In this document: piece after piece, positions 27,844 through 38,082 of the stretch
How positions within the stretch are numbered: the first letter of the stretch is position 1
How the letters are laid out: every line of letters begins with the position of its first letter
Source: JL08 sp963765555
GTDB taxonomy: Bacteria; Pseudomonadota; Alphaproteobacteria; Rhodobacterales; Rhodobacteraceae
Direction: 5' to 3'
Assembly: GCA_963765555.1 (NCBI GenBank)
Contig: CAVXWX010000003.1
Coordinates: 682,001 to 746,000 of the forward strand
DNA: 64,000 bases
Notes under the pieces: generated by a model
The model's database searches: none
Told to the model about the DNA's origin: nothing
The model's input: the letters and a program-made list of their open reading frames with translations, nothing else
Program-made: the position numbers and the translations under genes

Positions 27844-27982
27844 TCAGAATCACCGGAACGCGCATTTCGGTCTGCGGCGCGGAAAAATCGGCCCCGAAAT
27901 ACGGCCCGATAATCGCATACCCGGCCACACCGATGAATCCAAAAAAACACAGGTACACAACAAATTTCAATAGACGTACCAT
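27833..27982 (-). CDS. 49-residue single-helix membrane peptide
   Basis: MVRLLKFVVYLCFFGFIGVAG is a basic start plus one transmembrane helix; the remainder is a short, acidic, Pro-containing periplasmic tail (GADFSAPQTEMRVPVILNAD). Its end overlaps the start of the 511-residue secreted protein by 11 bases, a layout that usually marks real translational coupling. It is divergent from aroK, with the 93-base gap 27983-28075 between. Function unknown; too small for a domain call. Confidence 0.65.
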   Translation of the reverse strand: MVRLLKFVVYLCFFGFIGVAGYAIIGPYFGADFSAPQTEMRVPVILNAD

Positions 27983-28075
27983 GTTACCCTCAATTCTGCG
28001 GTTTGACCGCGGTCTTTGCCTGCCTGTTAAACTTATATATGGCCTTTTTGCCAAGATCACGTCATTCACAACATA

Positions 28076-28669
28076 ATGAGCGGAATTAAGCAAAATATGT
28101 CGGACAAAAGCCAACCGGAGACCACGTATCACCTGCACAAGACCGTTGTTCTGGTTGGTATGATGGGCGCAGGGAAAACCGCCGTAGGGCGTGCGTTGGC
28201 CGCCCGCCTTGATGTTCCGTTTCTGGACAGTGATCACGAAATAGAAGTCGCGGCAGCGCGCACAATACCGGAAATTTTTGAACGCGACGGCGAAGGTTTT
28301 TTTCGCGCCAAGGAAAGCCAGGTGATCGCGCGTCTGCTGACGGAAACACCGGGCATCCTGTCAACCGGGGGCGGCGCGTTTCTGGCTGCGCAGAACCGCC
28401 AGCAGATTTCCCAACAGGGTGTTTCCGTGTGGTTGAACGCCAATCTGGATTTGCTTTGGTCACGGGTGCGCCACAAGGACACGCGCCCGTTGCTGCGCAC
28501 CCCCGATCCGCTGGGCAAACTGACCGAACTGTTCGAGGCACGGGTGCCGATTTACCGGCAGGCCGACCTGATGGTGCAGGCCGACAAAAAGTTTTCGATC
28601 GATGACATGGTAGGCCGCGTGATCGATGCGTTATTGCAAAGACCCGACGTATTGGAGCGTTCGACATGA
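28076..28669 (+). CDS. aroK: Shikimate kinase
   Basis: 197 residues. Phosphorylates shikimate with ATP in the chorismate pathway. GMMGAGKT at residues 28-35 is the Walker A loop; D52 region (FLDSDHEIE) and R in FFRAKES bind shikimate; STGGGAF is the substrate loop; RPLL is the lid arginine. The first ATG is used here, but a second ATG seven codons in (MSDKSQ) fits family length better. The TGA overlaps the aroB ATG as ATGA, the usual alphaproteobacterial aroKB pair. Intact. Confidence 0.92.
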   Translation: MSGIKQNMSDKSQPETTYHLHKTVVLVGMMGAGKTAVGRALAARLDVPFLDSDHEIEVAAARTIPEIFERDGEGFFRAKESQVIARLLTETPGILSTGGGAFLAAQNRQQISQQGVSVWLNANLDLLWSRVRHKDTRPLLRTPDPLGKLTELFEARVPIYRQADLMVQADKKFSIDDMVGRVIDALLQRPDVLERST

Positions 28670-29782
28670 CAGAAACAGTCTCAGTTCCCTTGCCCGGGCG
28701 GGCCTATGATGTGGTCATCGGACCCGGGCTTGTGGATCGTGCCGGCGCGTATATAGCCCCGTTGTTGCGCCGTCCGCGTGTCGCGGTTCTGACAGACGAA
28801 AACGTCGCGGCCCTGCATCTGGAGCGGTTGCGCGCCGGTTTGTCGGCCTCTGGCATCGATATGGTCGCATTGACCCTGCCAGCGGGCGAAAGCACGAAAA
28901 GCTGGGCGCACCTGACACAAAGTGTGGAATGGCTGCTGGATCAAAAGGTCGAACGCTCGGACGTTGTGGTGGCGTTTGGCGGCGGGGTGATCGGTGATCT
29001 GGCGGGGTTCGCGGCCGCGGTCCTGCGCCGTGGCGTGCGGTTTGTACAAATCCCCACATCCCTTCTGGCGCAGGTCGACAGTTCTGTGGGCGGCAAAACC
29101 GGCATCAACGCAACGCAGGGCAAGAACCTGATTGGCGCATTCCACCAGCCCAGCATGGTTCTGGCCGATATCGATGTCTTGGGCACATTGCACGCGCGCG
29201 ATTTTCTGGCGGGCTATGGCGAAGTGGTCAAATACGGCCTGCTGGGCGATGCGGCGTTTTTCGAATGGCTGGAACAAAACGGCGCTGCGCTCAGCGGCAG
29301 GTGATCAGGCAACCCGCATCGAAGCCGTGCGCCATTCGGTACAGATGAAGGCCGATATTGTTGTGCGCGATGAAACCGAACAGGGCGATCGTGCCTTGCT
29401 GAACCTCGGGCATACCTTTTGTCACGCGCTTGAGGCTGCAACAGGATATGGAAACCGCCTGCTGCATGGTGAAGGCGTTGCCATTGGCTGTGCGCTTGCA
29501 TTTGAATTGTCGGCCCGTTTGGGGCTGTGCGCGCAAGAAGACCCAAGCCGCGTGCGTGCCCACCTGCGCAATATGGGGATGAAAACCGATCTGGCCGACA
29601 TCTCCGGTGATTTGCCGGATGCCGCCACGTTGCTGGGCTTGATGGGACAGGACAAAAAGGTCGTGGATGGCCAGTTGCGCTTTGTCCTTGCGCGCGGCAT
29701 CGGTCAGGCCTTTGTCACCGGCGATGTACCGGCATCAACGGTTCTGGATGTGTTGAGCGACGCGCTGGCCCTGCGCACCTAG
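28666..29782 (+). CDS. aroB: 3-dehydroquinate synthase (frameshifted)
   Basis: About 371 residues. NAD- and metal-dependent cyclase converting DAHP to 3-dehydroquinate. FGGGVIGDLAGFAA and PTSLLAQVDSSVGGKTGIN are AroB signatures; LNLGHTFCHALE carries metal-binding His and HGEGVAIG the next. The frame breaks near 29297: AGCGGCAGGTGA should read AGCGCAGGTGAT, giving ALSAGDQATRIE. aroB is essential for prototrophy, supporting a sequence error rather than a pseudogene. Coupled to aroK. Confidence 0.9.
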
Positions 29783-29795
29783 GCATCGGGGCAGG

Positions 29796-29819
29796 GGCGC
29801 GTCGCATGCACAACGCGCC
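29796..29819. terminator. Hairpin between convergent aroB and ssb
   Basis: GGCGCGT (29796-29802) pairs with ACGCGCC (29813-29819) around a 10-base loop. It lies in the 53-base gap between two convergent genes. No T-run follows directly on the plus strand (a CCTTTTAG comes ten bases later), so efficiency is uncertain. Confidence 0.45.
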
Positions 29820-29835
29820 GACTGCGCAACGCCTT

Positions 29836-30342
29836 TTAGAACGGGATTTCGTCATCCAGATCGCGCGAGGATGATCCGCCGCCCTGCGATCCGCCCTGTG
29901 ATCCACTGCCATAGCCGCTGTCTTGCGGGCCACTGTCATAGCCGCCCCCCTGACCACCGCCATAACCACCACCACCGCCGCCGCCGCCATCGCGGCCGTC
30001 CAGCATGGTCAACGTGCCACCAAAGCCTTGCAGCACCACTTCGGTAGAATATTTATCCTGACCGGACTGGTCCTGCCATTTGCGGGTTTGCAACTGGCCC
30101 TCGATATAGACCTTGGACCCTTTTTTCAGATATTGCTCGGCGATACGCACCAGGCCTTCGTTAAAAATCGCCACAGAATGCCATTCTGTCCGCTCTTTCC
30201 GTTCTCCGGTGTTCTTGTCTTTCCAGGTTTCGGACGTGGCAATGCGCAGGTTGCACACCTTGCCGCCGTTCTGGAATGTCCGCACTTCGGGATCACGCCC
30301 CAGATTGCCGATAAGAATGACTTTGTTAACCGATCCGGCCAT
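29836..30342 (-). CDS. ssb: Single-stranded DNA-binding protein
   Basis: 168 residues. The N-terminal OB fold (MAGSVNKVILIGNLGRDPEVR to about residue 110) binds single-stranded DNA as a tetramer; a Gly-rich linker (GGGGGGGGYGGGQGGGYD) leads to the acidic C-terminal tip DLDDEIPF, which recruits partners such as RecG, RecQ and polymerase chi. Complete and intact. The 195 bases upstream (30343-30537), shared with the divergent lytic transglycosylase gene, hold its promoter; I see no LexA-type box there. Confidence 0.95.
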   Translation of the reverse strand: MAGSVNKVILIGNLGRDPEVRTFQNGGKVCNLRIATSETWKDKNTGERKERTEWHSVAIFNEGLVRIAEQYLKKGSKVYIEGQLQTRKWQDQSGQDKYSTEVVLQGFGGTLTMLDGRDGGGGGGGGYGGGQGGGYDSGPQDSGYGSGSQGGSQGGGSSSRDLDDEIPF

Positions 30343-30537
30343 GTCGTGTTGCCCCCGCTAGGTCTTGTTGCGCATGACGTTTCGAATCTGTCATGCCGTT
30401 TCTTTGGCGACGTTACACTTCCTGCAACATGGTTTAAACACGGTTAACGCCGACAAAATGCCGATGCGCGCGCTTGGACTGGCGAAACCGGACAAAACCT
30501 CTATAGTGCGCGCAGGGAATGGTGCTGGGAAAACCGT

Positions 30538-31122
30538 ATGCGCAGACAAGTATCGGCCTGTATGATTATGGCCATGTTGGGTGGAACGGCGGCAGAGGCG
30601 GATGTTTTTTCGTCAAAGAACCGTGCGGCCCTGTTCAGTTCACAAACCAGAATTCTGGATTCGCGCGCGGCCAAACAATACAATAACTCCGTTCGTCTGC
30701 AGCCGCCTACCGTGAACACCCCGACCAAATGGGGCACGCTGGGATATGACGGAAAATACAAAGGCAAATATCTGACGATGGCGCGCGACGCGGCGCGGCG
30801 CAACAATGTGCCCGAAGACCTGTTTGTGCGATTGGTCCAGCAGGAAAGCAACTGGAACCCGCGCGCGAAATCCCACAAAGGCGCGTTTGGTCTGGCGCAG
30901 CTGATGCCGCAAACCGCGCGCATGTTGCGTGTGGACCCGTCAGACCCCTATGAAAATCTGGATGGCGGTGCACGCTATCTTTATGAACAGTACCGCGAAT
31001 TCGGATCGTGGCGTCTGGCGCTTGCGGCCTATAACGCCGGCCCGCAGGCGGTGAAGAAACACGGCGGCGTGCCGCCTTACAAAGAAACCCGCGATTACGT
31101 GAAAATAATCTGGGGCAGCTAG
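30538..31122 (+). CDS. Lytic transglycosylase (SLT domain)
   Basis: 194 residues with a short N-terminal hydrophobic signal ending near GGTAAEA. Peptidoglycan-cleaving domain at about residues 78-190: VQQESNWNPRAKS contains the catalytic E103, followed by GAFGLAQLMPQTA and ALAAYNAGPQAV, the conserved SLT motifs. It would cut the glycan strand in the periplasm, forming 1,6-anhydro-muramic ends, for example during secretion-system assembly or wall turnover. TATAGT at 30502-30507 may be its -10. Divergent from ssb. Confidence 0.88.
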   Translation: MRRQVSACMIMAMLGGTAAEADVFSSKNRAALFSSQTRILDSRAAKQYNNSVRLQPPTVNTPTKWGTLGYDGKYKGKYLTMARDAARRNNVPEDLFVRLVQQESNWNPRAKSHKGAFGLAQLMPQTARMLRVDPSDPYENLDGGARYLYEQYREFGSWRLALAAYNAGPQAVKKHGGVPPYKETRDYVKIIWGS

Positions 31123-31315
31123 GCCAAATCCCGGCCATCTTTACAACTAATATTTAAAATCAATGCCTTAAATAGATCTGCACGCGCTGGTTGTGTCCGG
31201 ATTGCGGCAAGGGCGCTGTTGGATACCTTAACCATTTCAAATCCCGGCCCTATTGCAGCCATTTTTGTCCGCCAAACCTGTATTCAAGACATCAACACCC
31301 AGCGGAGCAACGAAG

Positions 31316-31741
31316 ATGGCCTCGACAGAATTTCATGATCGGATCAACCGGATCAATCAGGCCAATGCAGAGCGCATGAGGGCACAACGCACGCCCATGC
31401 GCGGCAAAAGCCACGCAATTACTGCTTTTGCAAAGAATCCACGGGCCGCCAAGCTGCGCGCCAAGGATGGCGCAGCCAGCGGTCAGTATTTCGTGCCCAG
31501 CGGTGTCGGCCTTGCCTTTGGTCTGCTGGTTGCGATCCTCAATCTGGGTTCGGTTCAGGCCGGATCGCCCTGGGGGCCGGGCACGGTACTGGCCGAATCC
31601 TTCGGGCTTGTCGGGTCTACAGGTGTGGTTCTGACCCTGCCCATGCTGTTGATTTCGCTGTTTATGCGCCAAACCAAACCGGGCTTTTTCTTCTTTTCGA
31701 TGACTTACTGCATCGCCGTCATCGCTTCGCTGTTTGTCTGA
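31316..31741 (+). CDS. Small membrane protein, unknown function
   Basis: 141 residues. The N-terminal 60 are polar and basic (MASTEFHDRINRINQANAER, then RAAKLRAKDG); the C-terminal 80 contain about three hydrophobic helices (GVGLAFGLLVAILNLGSV, GVVLTLPMLLISLFM, FFFSMTYCIAVIASLFV). No family recognised. The start chosen is the ATG at 31316, with GGAG ten bases upstream. A terminator follows within 35 bases of the stop, so it is monocistronic. Confidence 0.65.
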   Translation: MASTEFHDRINRINQANAERMRAQRTPMRGKSHAITAFAKNPRAAKLRAKDGAASGQYFVPSGVGLAFGLLVAILNLGSVQAGSPWGPGTVLAESFGLVGSTGVVLTLPMLLISLFMRQTKPGFFFFSMTYCIAVIASLFV

Positions 31742-31772
31742 TCCGTCGGGACACGTTCAGTCATTCAGCAAG

Positions 31773-31802
31773 AAGGGCGGTCCCGCAGGGGGCCGCCCTT
31801 TT
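31773..31802 (+). terminator. Rho-independent terminator
   Basis: AAGGGCGG (31773-31780) pairs with CCGCCCTT (31793-31800), with further pairing inside, then TTTT. It lies in the 83-base gap between the small membrane protein gene and the convergent ABC transporter operon. Confidence 0.8.
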
Positions 31803-31824
31803 AGTATGCGACACAGGCCAGTGT

Positions 31825-33922
31825 CTATTCGGCAGCGATTTCGATCACCGGTTCCATTTCGGCGAACTTTTCATCGCTCAGATGGCATTTGATCTGATGA
31901 TTGCCGGCCAATACGCGCACCGGCGGCACTTCTTTTTCACATAGGCCGCCCGGAACCTGCGATTTCCAGCGGCAGCGCGTCTGGAACGGGCAGCCCGGCG
32001 GCGGGTTCATCGCCGACGGAATATCGCCTTCCAGCACGATATGCTTTTTCTTGACCTTGGTGTCGGCAATCGGCACCGCGGACAGCAGCGCCTCGGTATA
32101 GGGGTGATAGGGCGGGCTGAACACCTGATCGGTGGTGCCCAGTTCCACCACATGGCCCAGATACATCACCATCACCCGGTCGCTGAGATAGCGCACGATC
32201 GACAGGTCATGGCTGATGAACAGCAGCGTGGTTTTCTCTTCGCGCTGGATTTCCATCAGCAGATCGGTCACCGCCGCCTGCACCGACACATCCAGCGCCG
32301 AGACCGGTTCGTCCGCCACCACGATCCGCGCACCGCCCGCAAAGGCCCGCGCGATGCCGACCCGCTGTTTCTGACCGCCCGACAATTGCCGCGGCATCCG
32401 GTCGGCAAAGGCGCGGGGCAGTTTCACCAGATCCAGCAGTTCCAGCATCCGCTGCTCGCGTTCGGCCTCGTTCGTTGCCGATGCCGAAAATTTCCAGCGC
32501 CCGGATGATCTGGCGCCCCACCGTCATCGACGGGTTCAGCGTGTCGAACGGGTTCTGGAACACCATCTGGATGTCGGCAACGGTCTTGGTGTCGCGCTGT
32601 TCGATCGGGGTTTGTTCGATATTGCTTGATTGTCCAGCAGGATCTGGCCGTCGGTCGCGGTTTCCAGCCCCATCAGCACCTTGGCAAAGGTGGATTTGCC
32701 GCAGCCCGGATTCGCCCACAATGGCCAGCGTTTCGGATTCGCGCGCCTCGAAACTGAGCGTTTCGTTGGCCTTGACCACCTTCTTTTCGCCGCCGCCGAA
32801 CAGGGCGCTGGCCGCCACCTCGTAATATTTCTTGAGGTTGTCCATCTTCAGAACCACCTCGCCGATCTCGCCTTTTTCCTTGTTCTCGGCCAACTCGCAT
32901 CGGCGCGTTCCAGTCGATCTCCTTGAACTTCAGACAGCGCGATGGCATGGCGTTCATTGCCCGGTACGTCGCTCCATCATGATCGTGCCCTGATCGCAGC
33001 GCCCCGCTTCGAAATAGTCGCAGCGCGGGCCAAAGTTGCAGCCCGTTGGGCCGTTCATGGGGCAGGGGGAAGTTGCCCGGAATGGCAACCAGCGGGCGCG
33101 CAGTTCTTGTCCGCCCCCGGCAGCGGGATCGACCGGAACAGCGCCTGCGTATAGGGGTGCTGCATCTTGTCGAACACGTCTTCGATACTGCCCCGTTCCA
33201 CCGCCTCGCCCGAATACATCACGCAAATCCGGTCGCAGGTTTCCAGAACCAGACCGAGGTTGTGGCTGATGAACAGCATCGAGGTGCCGTATTTCTTGCC
33301 CAGATCCTTGACCAGTTCGACAACGGCCGCCTCGACCGTCACGTCAAGCGCCGTGGTCGGTTCATCCAGAATCAGCAGCGACGGTTCTGACATCAGCGCC
33401 ATGGCGATCACGATGCGCTGTTGCTGGCCGCCCGACAACTGGTGCGGATAGGAATTCAGAATGCGCTCAGGATCGGGCAGTTTCACGTCCGTGACCACCT
33501 GCAACGCGCGCGTCATAGGCGTCTTTTTCGTTCATGCCCTGATGGATCATCGGCACTTCCATCAACTGCTTGCCGATTTTCATCGCCGGGTTCAGCGACG
33601 CCATCGGCTCCTGATAGATCATCGCGATTTCAGAGCCGCGAATATCGCGCAATTCCTCGTCGCTCATCGCGCCCAGATCACGGCCCTTGAACTTGATCGA
33701 TCCGCCGACAACCCGCCCGTTCTTGCCCAGATCCTGCATCACGCCCAGCGCAACGGTGGATTTGCCGCAGCCGGATTCGCCCGACCAGCCCCACCGCCTC
33801 GCCGGGCATGCACCTTGGCGGAAAAATCCATCACGGCCGGGAATTTCGCGCAAGCGGGTGAAGAACGAAATCGACAGGTTGTCGATCTCGAGAATGGGCC
33901 CGTCATATTCTGCTTTTGCCAT
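31825..33922 (-). CDS. Fused double ATPase of a peptide-type ABC transporter (multiple frameshifts)
   Basis: Two OppD/DppD- and OppF/DppF-like ATPase domains that appear to be one protein of about 699 residues. The first starts MAKAEYDGPILEIDNLSISF with AGGAGG upstream; it has YPHQLSGGQQQR (ABC signature) and LLILDEPTTALDVT (Walker B). The second has VGESG followed in another frame by CGKST, RQLSGGQKQR and VVADEPVSALDVS, and ends with the oligopeptide-type PPPGCPFQTRC motif. Between them the coding potential (GPRCDYFEAGRCDQG, then CLKFKEIDWNAP, then ENKEKGEIGEV) runs on without a separate start or ribosome site once single bases are corrected. At least ten frame breaks occur, clustered at 33780-33840, 33510, 33050-33110, 32900-32960 and 32450-32720; several are single extra G or C bases. 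Confidence 0.75.
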
Positions 33923-33990
33923 CTGGCTGTCCTCCTGTTGGAAGTTGAGATCACGCGGGCAGCGCCCTGATCTTCTTTGTCAATAAACTC

Positions 33991-34021
33991 CGCGGGTCCG
34001 GGGGCTGGCCCCGGTCCCGCG
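33991..34021 (-). other. Strong hairpin between permease and ATPase genes
   Basis: CGCGGG-T-CCGGGG (33991-34003) pairs with CCCCGG-T-CCCGCG (34009-34021), a 12-pair stem with one T-T mismatch and a 5-base loop. It follows the permease stop (34027) by five bases. No T-run follows, so it is more likely an mRNA stabiliser or processing site than a terminator. Confidence 0.6.
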
Positions 34022-34026
34022 TTATG

Positions 34027-35225
34027 TCAGTCCTTCAGGCTTTCTTCGCGCAGGCCGTCGGCCAGCAGGTTCAGGCCCAGCACCAGGCTCATCAGCGCAA
34101 GCGCCGGTGGCAGGGCAGGGTGCAGATAGATCGACAACAGCTTGCGGCCCTCGTTGATCGTGCGTGCCCCAGTCCGGGCTTTCCGGTGGCAGGCCAAGGC
34201 CGAAGAAGCCCAAGGTGCCCAGAAGGATCGTGGTATAGCCGATGCGCAGGCAGAAATCGACGATCAGCGGCCCGCGCGCGTTGGGCAGGATTTCCCACAG
34301 CATGATGTACCACGGGCCTTCGCCGCGGGTCTGGGCGGCGGCCACATAGTCGCGGGTCTTGATGTCCATCGCCAGACCGCGCACGATCCGGAACACGGTG
34401 GGCGAGTTCACGAACACCACCGACACGAACACCACAAGGATACCGCCGGGCACATCAAACAGGTCCAGAAATCCGGGCAGCAGATAGATGATCGATGCCG
34501 ACTTCGGAAATCAGCGACAGGTAAACCCACGCCATCGCCCCCAGCACCCCGATCAACAGCGGTGTGCGGAAATTCGGCTGGGTGTAATAGCGCGAGTTCA
34601 GCAGGATGCCGACAAAGACCAGCGGGAAGATGAACAGGACCACCGCCATATAAGTTCGGGATGCCCGTGTCCACGATCTCCGGCGTGACCAGCAGGTAGA
34701 ACAGCAGGATCACCGGAAAGGCGAGGATCAGGTTGGCCAGGAACGACAGGAACGTGTCCAGACGCCCGCCGTAATAGCCCGCCGGCAGGCCCAGCGTGAT
34801 GCCGACCATAAAGGCAAACAGCGTGGCCAGCGGCGCGATCTGCACCACGACCCACGCGCCTTTGACCATCCGGCTGAACACGTCGCGCGCCAGGTTGTCG
34901 CCGCCCAGCAGGTAATAGGCATATTCGCCTTCCGCGGCACCGGCCAGCGGCGTGCCGGGCACCTTGTTCTTCATGCCGGAGACTTGGTTCAGCGGGTCAT
35001 GGGTGATGATCAGATCAAGCGATCCGAAGATGCCGGTGAACACCCAGAACATCACCAGCGCCAAAGCCGATCATGCCGATCGGGCTGTCAAACAGCTTGC
35101 CATAAAGCCCCAGCTTGCGTTTGAAGGCGATCGACAGCGGAATACAGAACCGTCAGCGAAATCCAGACCGGCGTGAACTGATAGAGGATGCGGATGATAA
35201 TCTCGCCCCAGGAAAGTGGTTCCAT
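34027..35225 (-). CDS. Peptide-type ABC transporter permease, DppC-like (multiple frameshifts)
   Basis: About 395-400 residues when corrected. MEPLSWGEIIIRILYQFTP begins at the ATG at 35223-35225; the body includes LGGDNLARDVFSRMVKGAW, the DppC N-terminal signature, and AAAQTRGEGPWYIMLWEILPNA, the EAA loop that contacts the ATPase. The C-terminus reads LALMSLVLGLNLLADGLREE. Frame breaks near 35130, 35060, 34650, 34495, 34450, 34170 and 34090 fragment it. About six transmembrane helices are visible across the pieces. It is the second permease of the operon, downstream of the DppB-like gene. Confidence 0.75.
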
Positions 35226-35239
35226 AATCTCGGCCCCCC

Positions 35240-36292
35240 TTAAGAAATGCGGATGCGTGGGTTGAGGAAGACATAGCCGATATCCGATATCAGCTGCGTC
35301 ACCAGAACCACGACGACCGAGACCACCGAGACCGCCAGCAGCAGTTCGATGTCATTGTTGCCGGCCGCCTGCACCAGCACCCAGCCAAAGCCCTTGTAGT
35401 TGAACAGGGTCTCGACGATCACCACGCCGTTCAGCAGCCACGGGAATTGCAGCATGATCACCGTGAACGGGGCGATCAGCGCGTTGCGCAGGGCGTGTTT
35501 CATCACGATGTTGGGAAACTGACACGCCCTTCAGCCGCGCGGTGCGGATATATTGCGCCGTCATCACCTCGGTCATGGAGGCGCGCGTCATCCGCGCGAT
35601 ATAGCCCATGCCGTAAAGCGCGATGGTCAGCACCGGCAGGAAGAAGTTCTCGAAATTCGCGCTTTCCATCGCCGATGTCGCGGTGCCCTTGAACCACTTC
35701 AATCCAACGGCGGAGGAGGCAAAGACCGCGATAAAGATCACGCCCGACACATATTCCGGCGTCGCGGTGGTGGTGATGGAAAAGGTCGACAGGGTCCGGT
35801 CGGTCTTCGATCCCTCGCGCATCCCGGCCAGCACGCCGATCATCAGCGCCGACGGCACCATCAGCACCATCACCCAGAACATCAGCTTGCCCGTCAGGCC
35901 CAGCCGCGTTGCAATGATCGTGGACACGTCATCCTTGAACACCGTGGAATAGCCCCAATCGCCCTTGCAGGATGCCGCAGAAGCGTCGCGCGATCCTCGG
36001 CCGGGACGTCACTGCCAAAGCAGCGGCCGGTTTCGACCCCGTCTTCGGTCTGTGTGCGTCCAGCCGGGCACGACACCCAGCCATTGGCCGTATTTGCATC
36101 GGCAGTGGGCTGCAGATACCCGCGATTGCCCAGCCAGCTTGCCACGGCTTCGTCCGACATGCGGAAGTTGCCTTGGGTTTTGGCCAGTTTTTCAAGGTTC
36201 GGATACAGGTTGGTCAGAAAGAAGACGATGAACGTCAGGCAGAGCGCCGTCAGGATCATCACGCCTAAACGCCGTAGGATGAACAGTCCCAT
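35240..36292 (-). CDS. Peptide-type ABC transporter permease, DppB-like (frameshifted)
   Basis: About 350 residues. MGLFILRRLGVMILTALCLTFIVFFLTN is the DppB-type first helix after a basic start; IYARMTRASM-like IARMTRASMTEVMTAQYIRTARLKG is the EAA loop, and LLNGVVIVETLFNYKGFGWVL the conserved periplasmic end. Near 35963 and 35972, CATCCTG to CATCTG and CAAGGGCG to CAAGGCG restore ATLLRHLQGDWGYSTVF; another break lies near 35520. An unusual insert of about 60 residues (residues 45-105, with two Cys) follows the first helix. It partners with the DppC-like permease. Confidence 0.78.
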
Positions 36293-36372
36293 GAGAGCCC
36301 CTGTTGGTCAGGCTAAGGCGGGCCTTTTCGTGCCCGTCCGTTTTTCAGCGCCCTTAACCGGGCGCCGTTGCG

Positions 36373-36403
36373 AAAAGGCCGCGCCCCTTTACGGGGCACG
36401 GCC
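36373..36403 (-). terminator. Terminator-like hairpin between binding protein 2 and the permeases
   Basis: On the minus strand a stem formed by 36399-36403/36377-36381 and 36393-36397/36383-36387, with an A/C mismatch and a GTAAA-type loop, is followed by TTTT (36373-36376 as AAAA on plus). It comes right after the binding-protein stop at 36411 and precedes dppB-like, so it probably lowers permease expression relative to the binding protein. Confidence 0.65.
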
Positions 36404-36410
36404 GGGTCGT

Positions 36411-38082
36411 TTAAGCGGCGATATGCCATTTGTAGTATTGCGACAGATACGCAATGTGCTGTTCGGCACCTACAATGCTTTCCTTGTGGTGACGATAGAT
36501 CGACCGCCAGTAGGGCTGGATCGTCACGCCTTCTTCCACCATGATCGCCTGCAATTTGCCCATCAGCACGCGGCGCTTGTCGGCATCGGCGATCGCGTTG
36601 GCTTGTGCCAGCAGGGCGTCGAATTCGGCATTTGCAAAGCCGCTTTCGTTCCATGCCTCGCCCGAGCGGTAGGCCAGGGCCAGAATCTGGGCGCCCAGCG
36701 GACGGTGGTTCCAGTTGGTCGAGCTGAACGGATATTTCGTCCAGTCGTTCCAGAAGGTCGATCCGGGCAGAACCGTACGTTTGACGTTGAAACCGGCGTC
36801 GCGCAACTGGGCGGCAACCGCGTCAGTGGTGTTCTTGCGCCAGTCATCGTCGATCGAATGGATTTCCATTTCGAAATCGCCAAATCCGGCTTCGTCCAGC
36901 ATGGCCTTGGCCGCTGCCGGATCAATCGGGCCACGTTTCACGGCTGGATCCCATTCCGGGTGGATCGGGCCGACATGGTGGTTGTCCGCAGGAATACCCA
37001 GACCGGACACGCCCAGTTCCAGACAGACAGCGTTGTCAACAGCCATCTGGATGGCCTGGCGCACGCGTTTGTCGGCATAGGGTTTGATGCCGTCGACTTC
37101 GGCAAGCTGGTTGGGGCGGATCACGATGGTCGATCCCGACACGACTTCGCTTTGGCCATGCCAAGACCGTCCATGATGTCGACGAAATCACCGGTGGTTT
37201 CGTAGATCACGTCGACCTCGTCGGATTCAACCGCTGCAACCCAGGCCGCCGGATCGGTGCCGTAGTCGATGAATTCGATGCGGTCGAGATAGAACCCGCC
37301 TTCTTCAAAGACTTCGTCGCCCCACCACGGATGGCCGGATTTTTCGATGACGGCTTTCACGCCAACTTCGTTTTCGACCACTTTCATCGGGCCGGTTCCG
37401 ACCAGTTCGGTCGACATCGGCAGCCGGATCATAAGACGGGTGCACGATCGGGGCAGGGTAATCCGCCATGCCCGGGATCAGGGTGATGTCGGACGAATGC
37501 AGGTTCAGAACAACGGTGTGGCTGTCCTTGACCTCGATCGCGCCTGCGGTGGCCTTGCCGGTTTCGCTGTCGACCAGGGCCGCCATACGCGCCGCCATGG
37601 AGTTGCCTTCGGCGGCGGAATCGCACCAGCGTTCGATGTTGAATGCAACATCTTCGGCGGTGAAATCATCGCCGTTGTTCCATTTCACGCCTTTGCGCAC
37701 ATTCAGCGTATAAACGGTCGCGTCGTCGTTGACTTCCCAGCCTTCCAGCAACATGCCGCGGAACGATCCGTCATTGTTGTATTCAACCAGATATTCGATG
37801 CGTGCCGTTGACGACATATGCGATCTGGTTCCAGTCGAATGTGCGCGGGTCTTTTTGCGCGCGGACTTCCATCAGCATGCGAACCGTGCCGCCGCGCTGG
37901 ATATGTGCAGCGGCCTTGGCCGGTGCTTGCAGACCCAACATACCATAAGCTGTTGCGGTGCTGACACCCAGAGCAGTCGCACGGGTCAGGAATTCGCGGC
38001 GGTCCATCAGACCGGCCTTTTCCTCACGCGCGTACATTTCTGCCGCCGGATGGATTTTTGTTTCGTGGATAGGTTGCGTCAT
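36411..38082 (-). CDS. Peptide-type ABC transporter substrate-binding protein 2, Tat signal (frameshifted)
   Basis: About 556 residues, solute-binding family 5. The N-terminus carries DRREFLTRATALG followed by a mild hydrophobic stretch ending AKAAA, a twin-arginine signal placed about 28 residues in. YLVEYNNDGSFRGMLLEGWE and the VYTLNVRKGVKWNNGDDFTAEDV block are the family-5 signature. The frame breaks near 37815, 37430 and 37145; at the last, AAA to AAAA gives MAKSEVVSGSTIVI, matching the paralogue. The ATG at 38080-38082 has GGGAG upstream. It closely resembles binding protein 1 immediately upstream. Confidence 0.82.

Noticed and set aside
30430..30450. TTAA-N6-TTAA upstream of the lytic transglycosylase as a CtrA site
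   Set aside because: Spacing is six, not the required seven, and no other support.
32450..38082. Decayed (pseudogene) ABC operon
   Set aside because: The intact upstream paralogue, conserved motifs in every fragment and one-base homopolymer repairs argue for sequence error.
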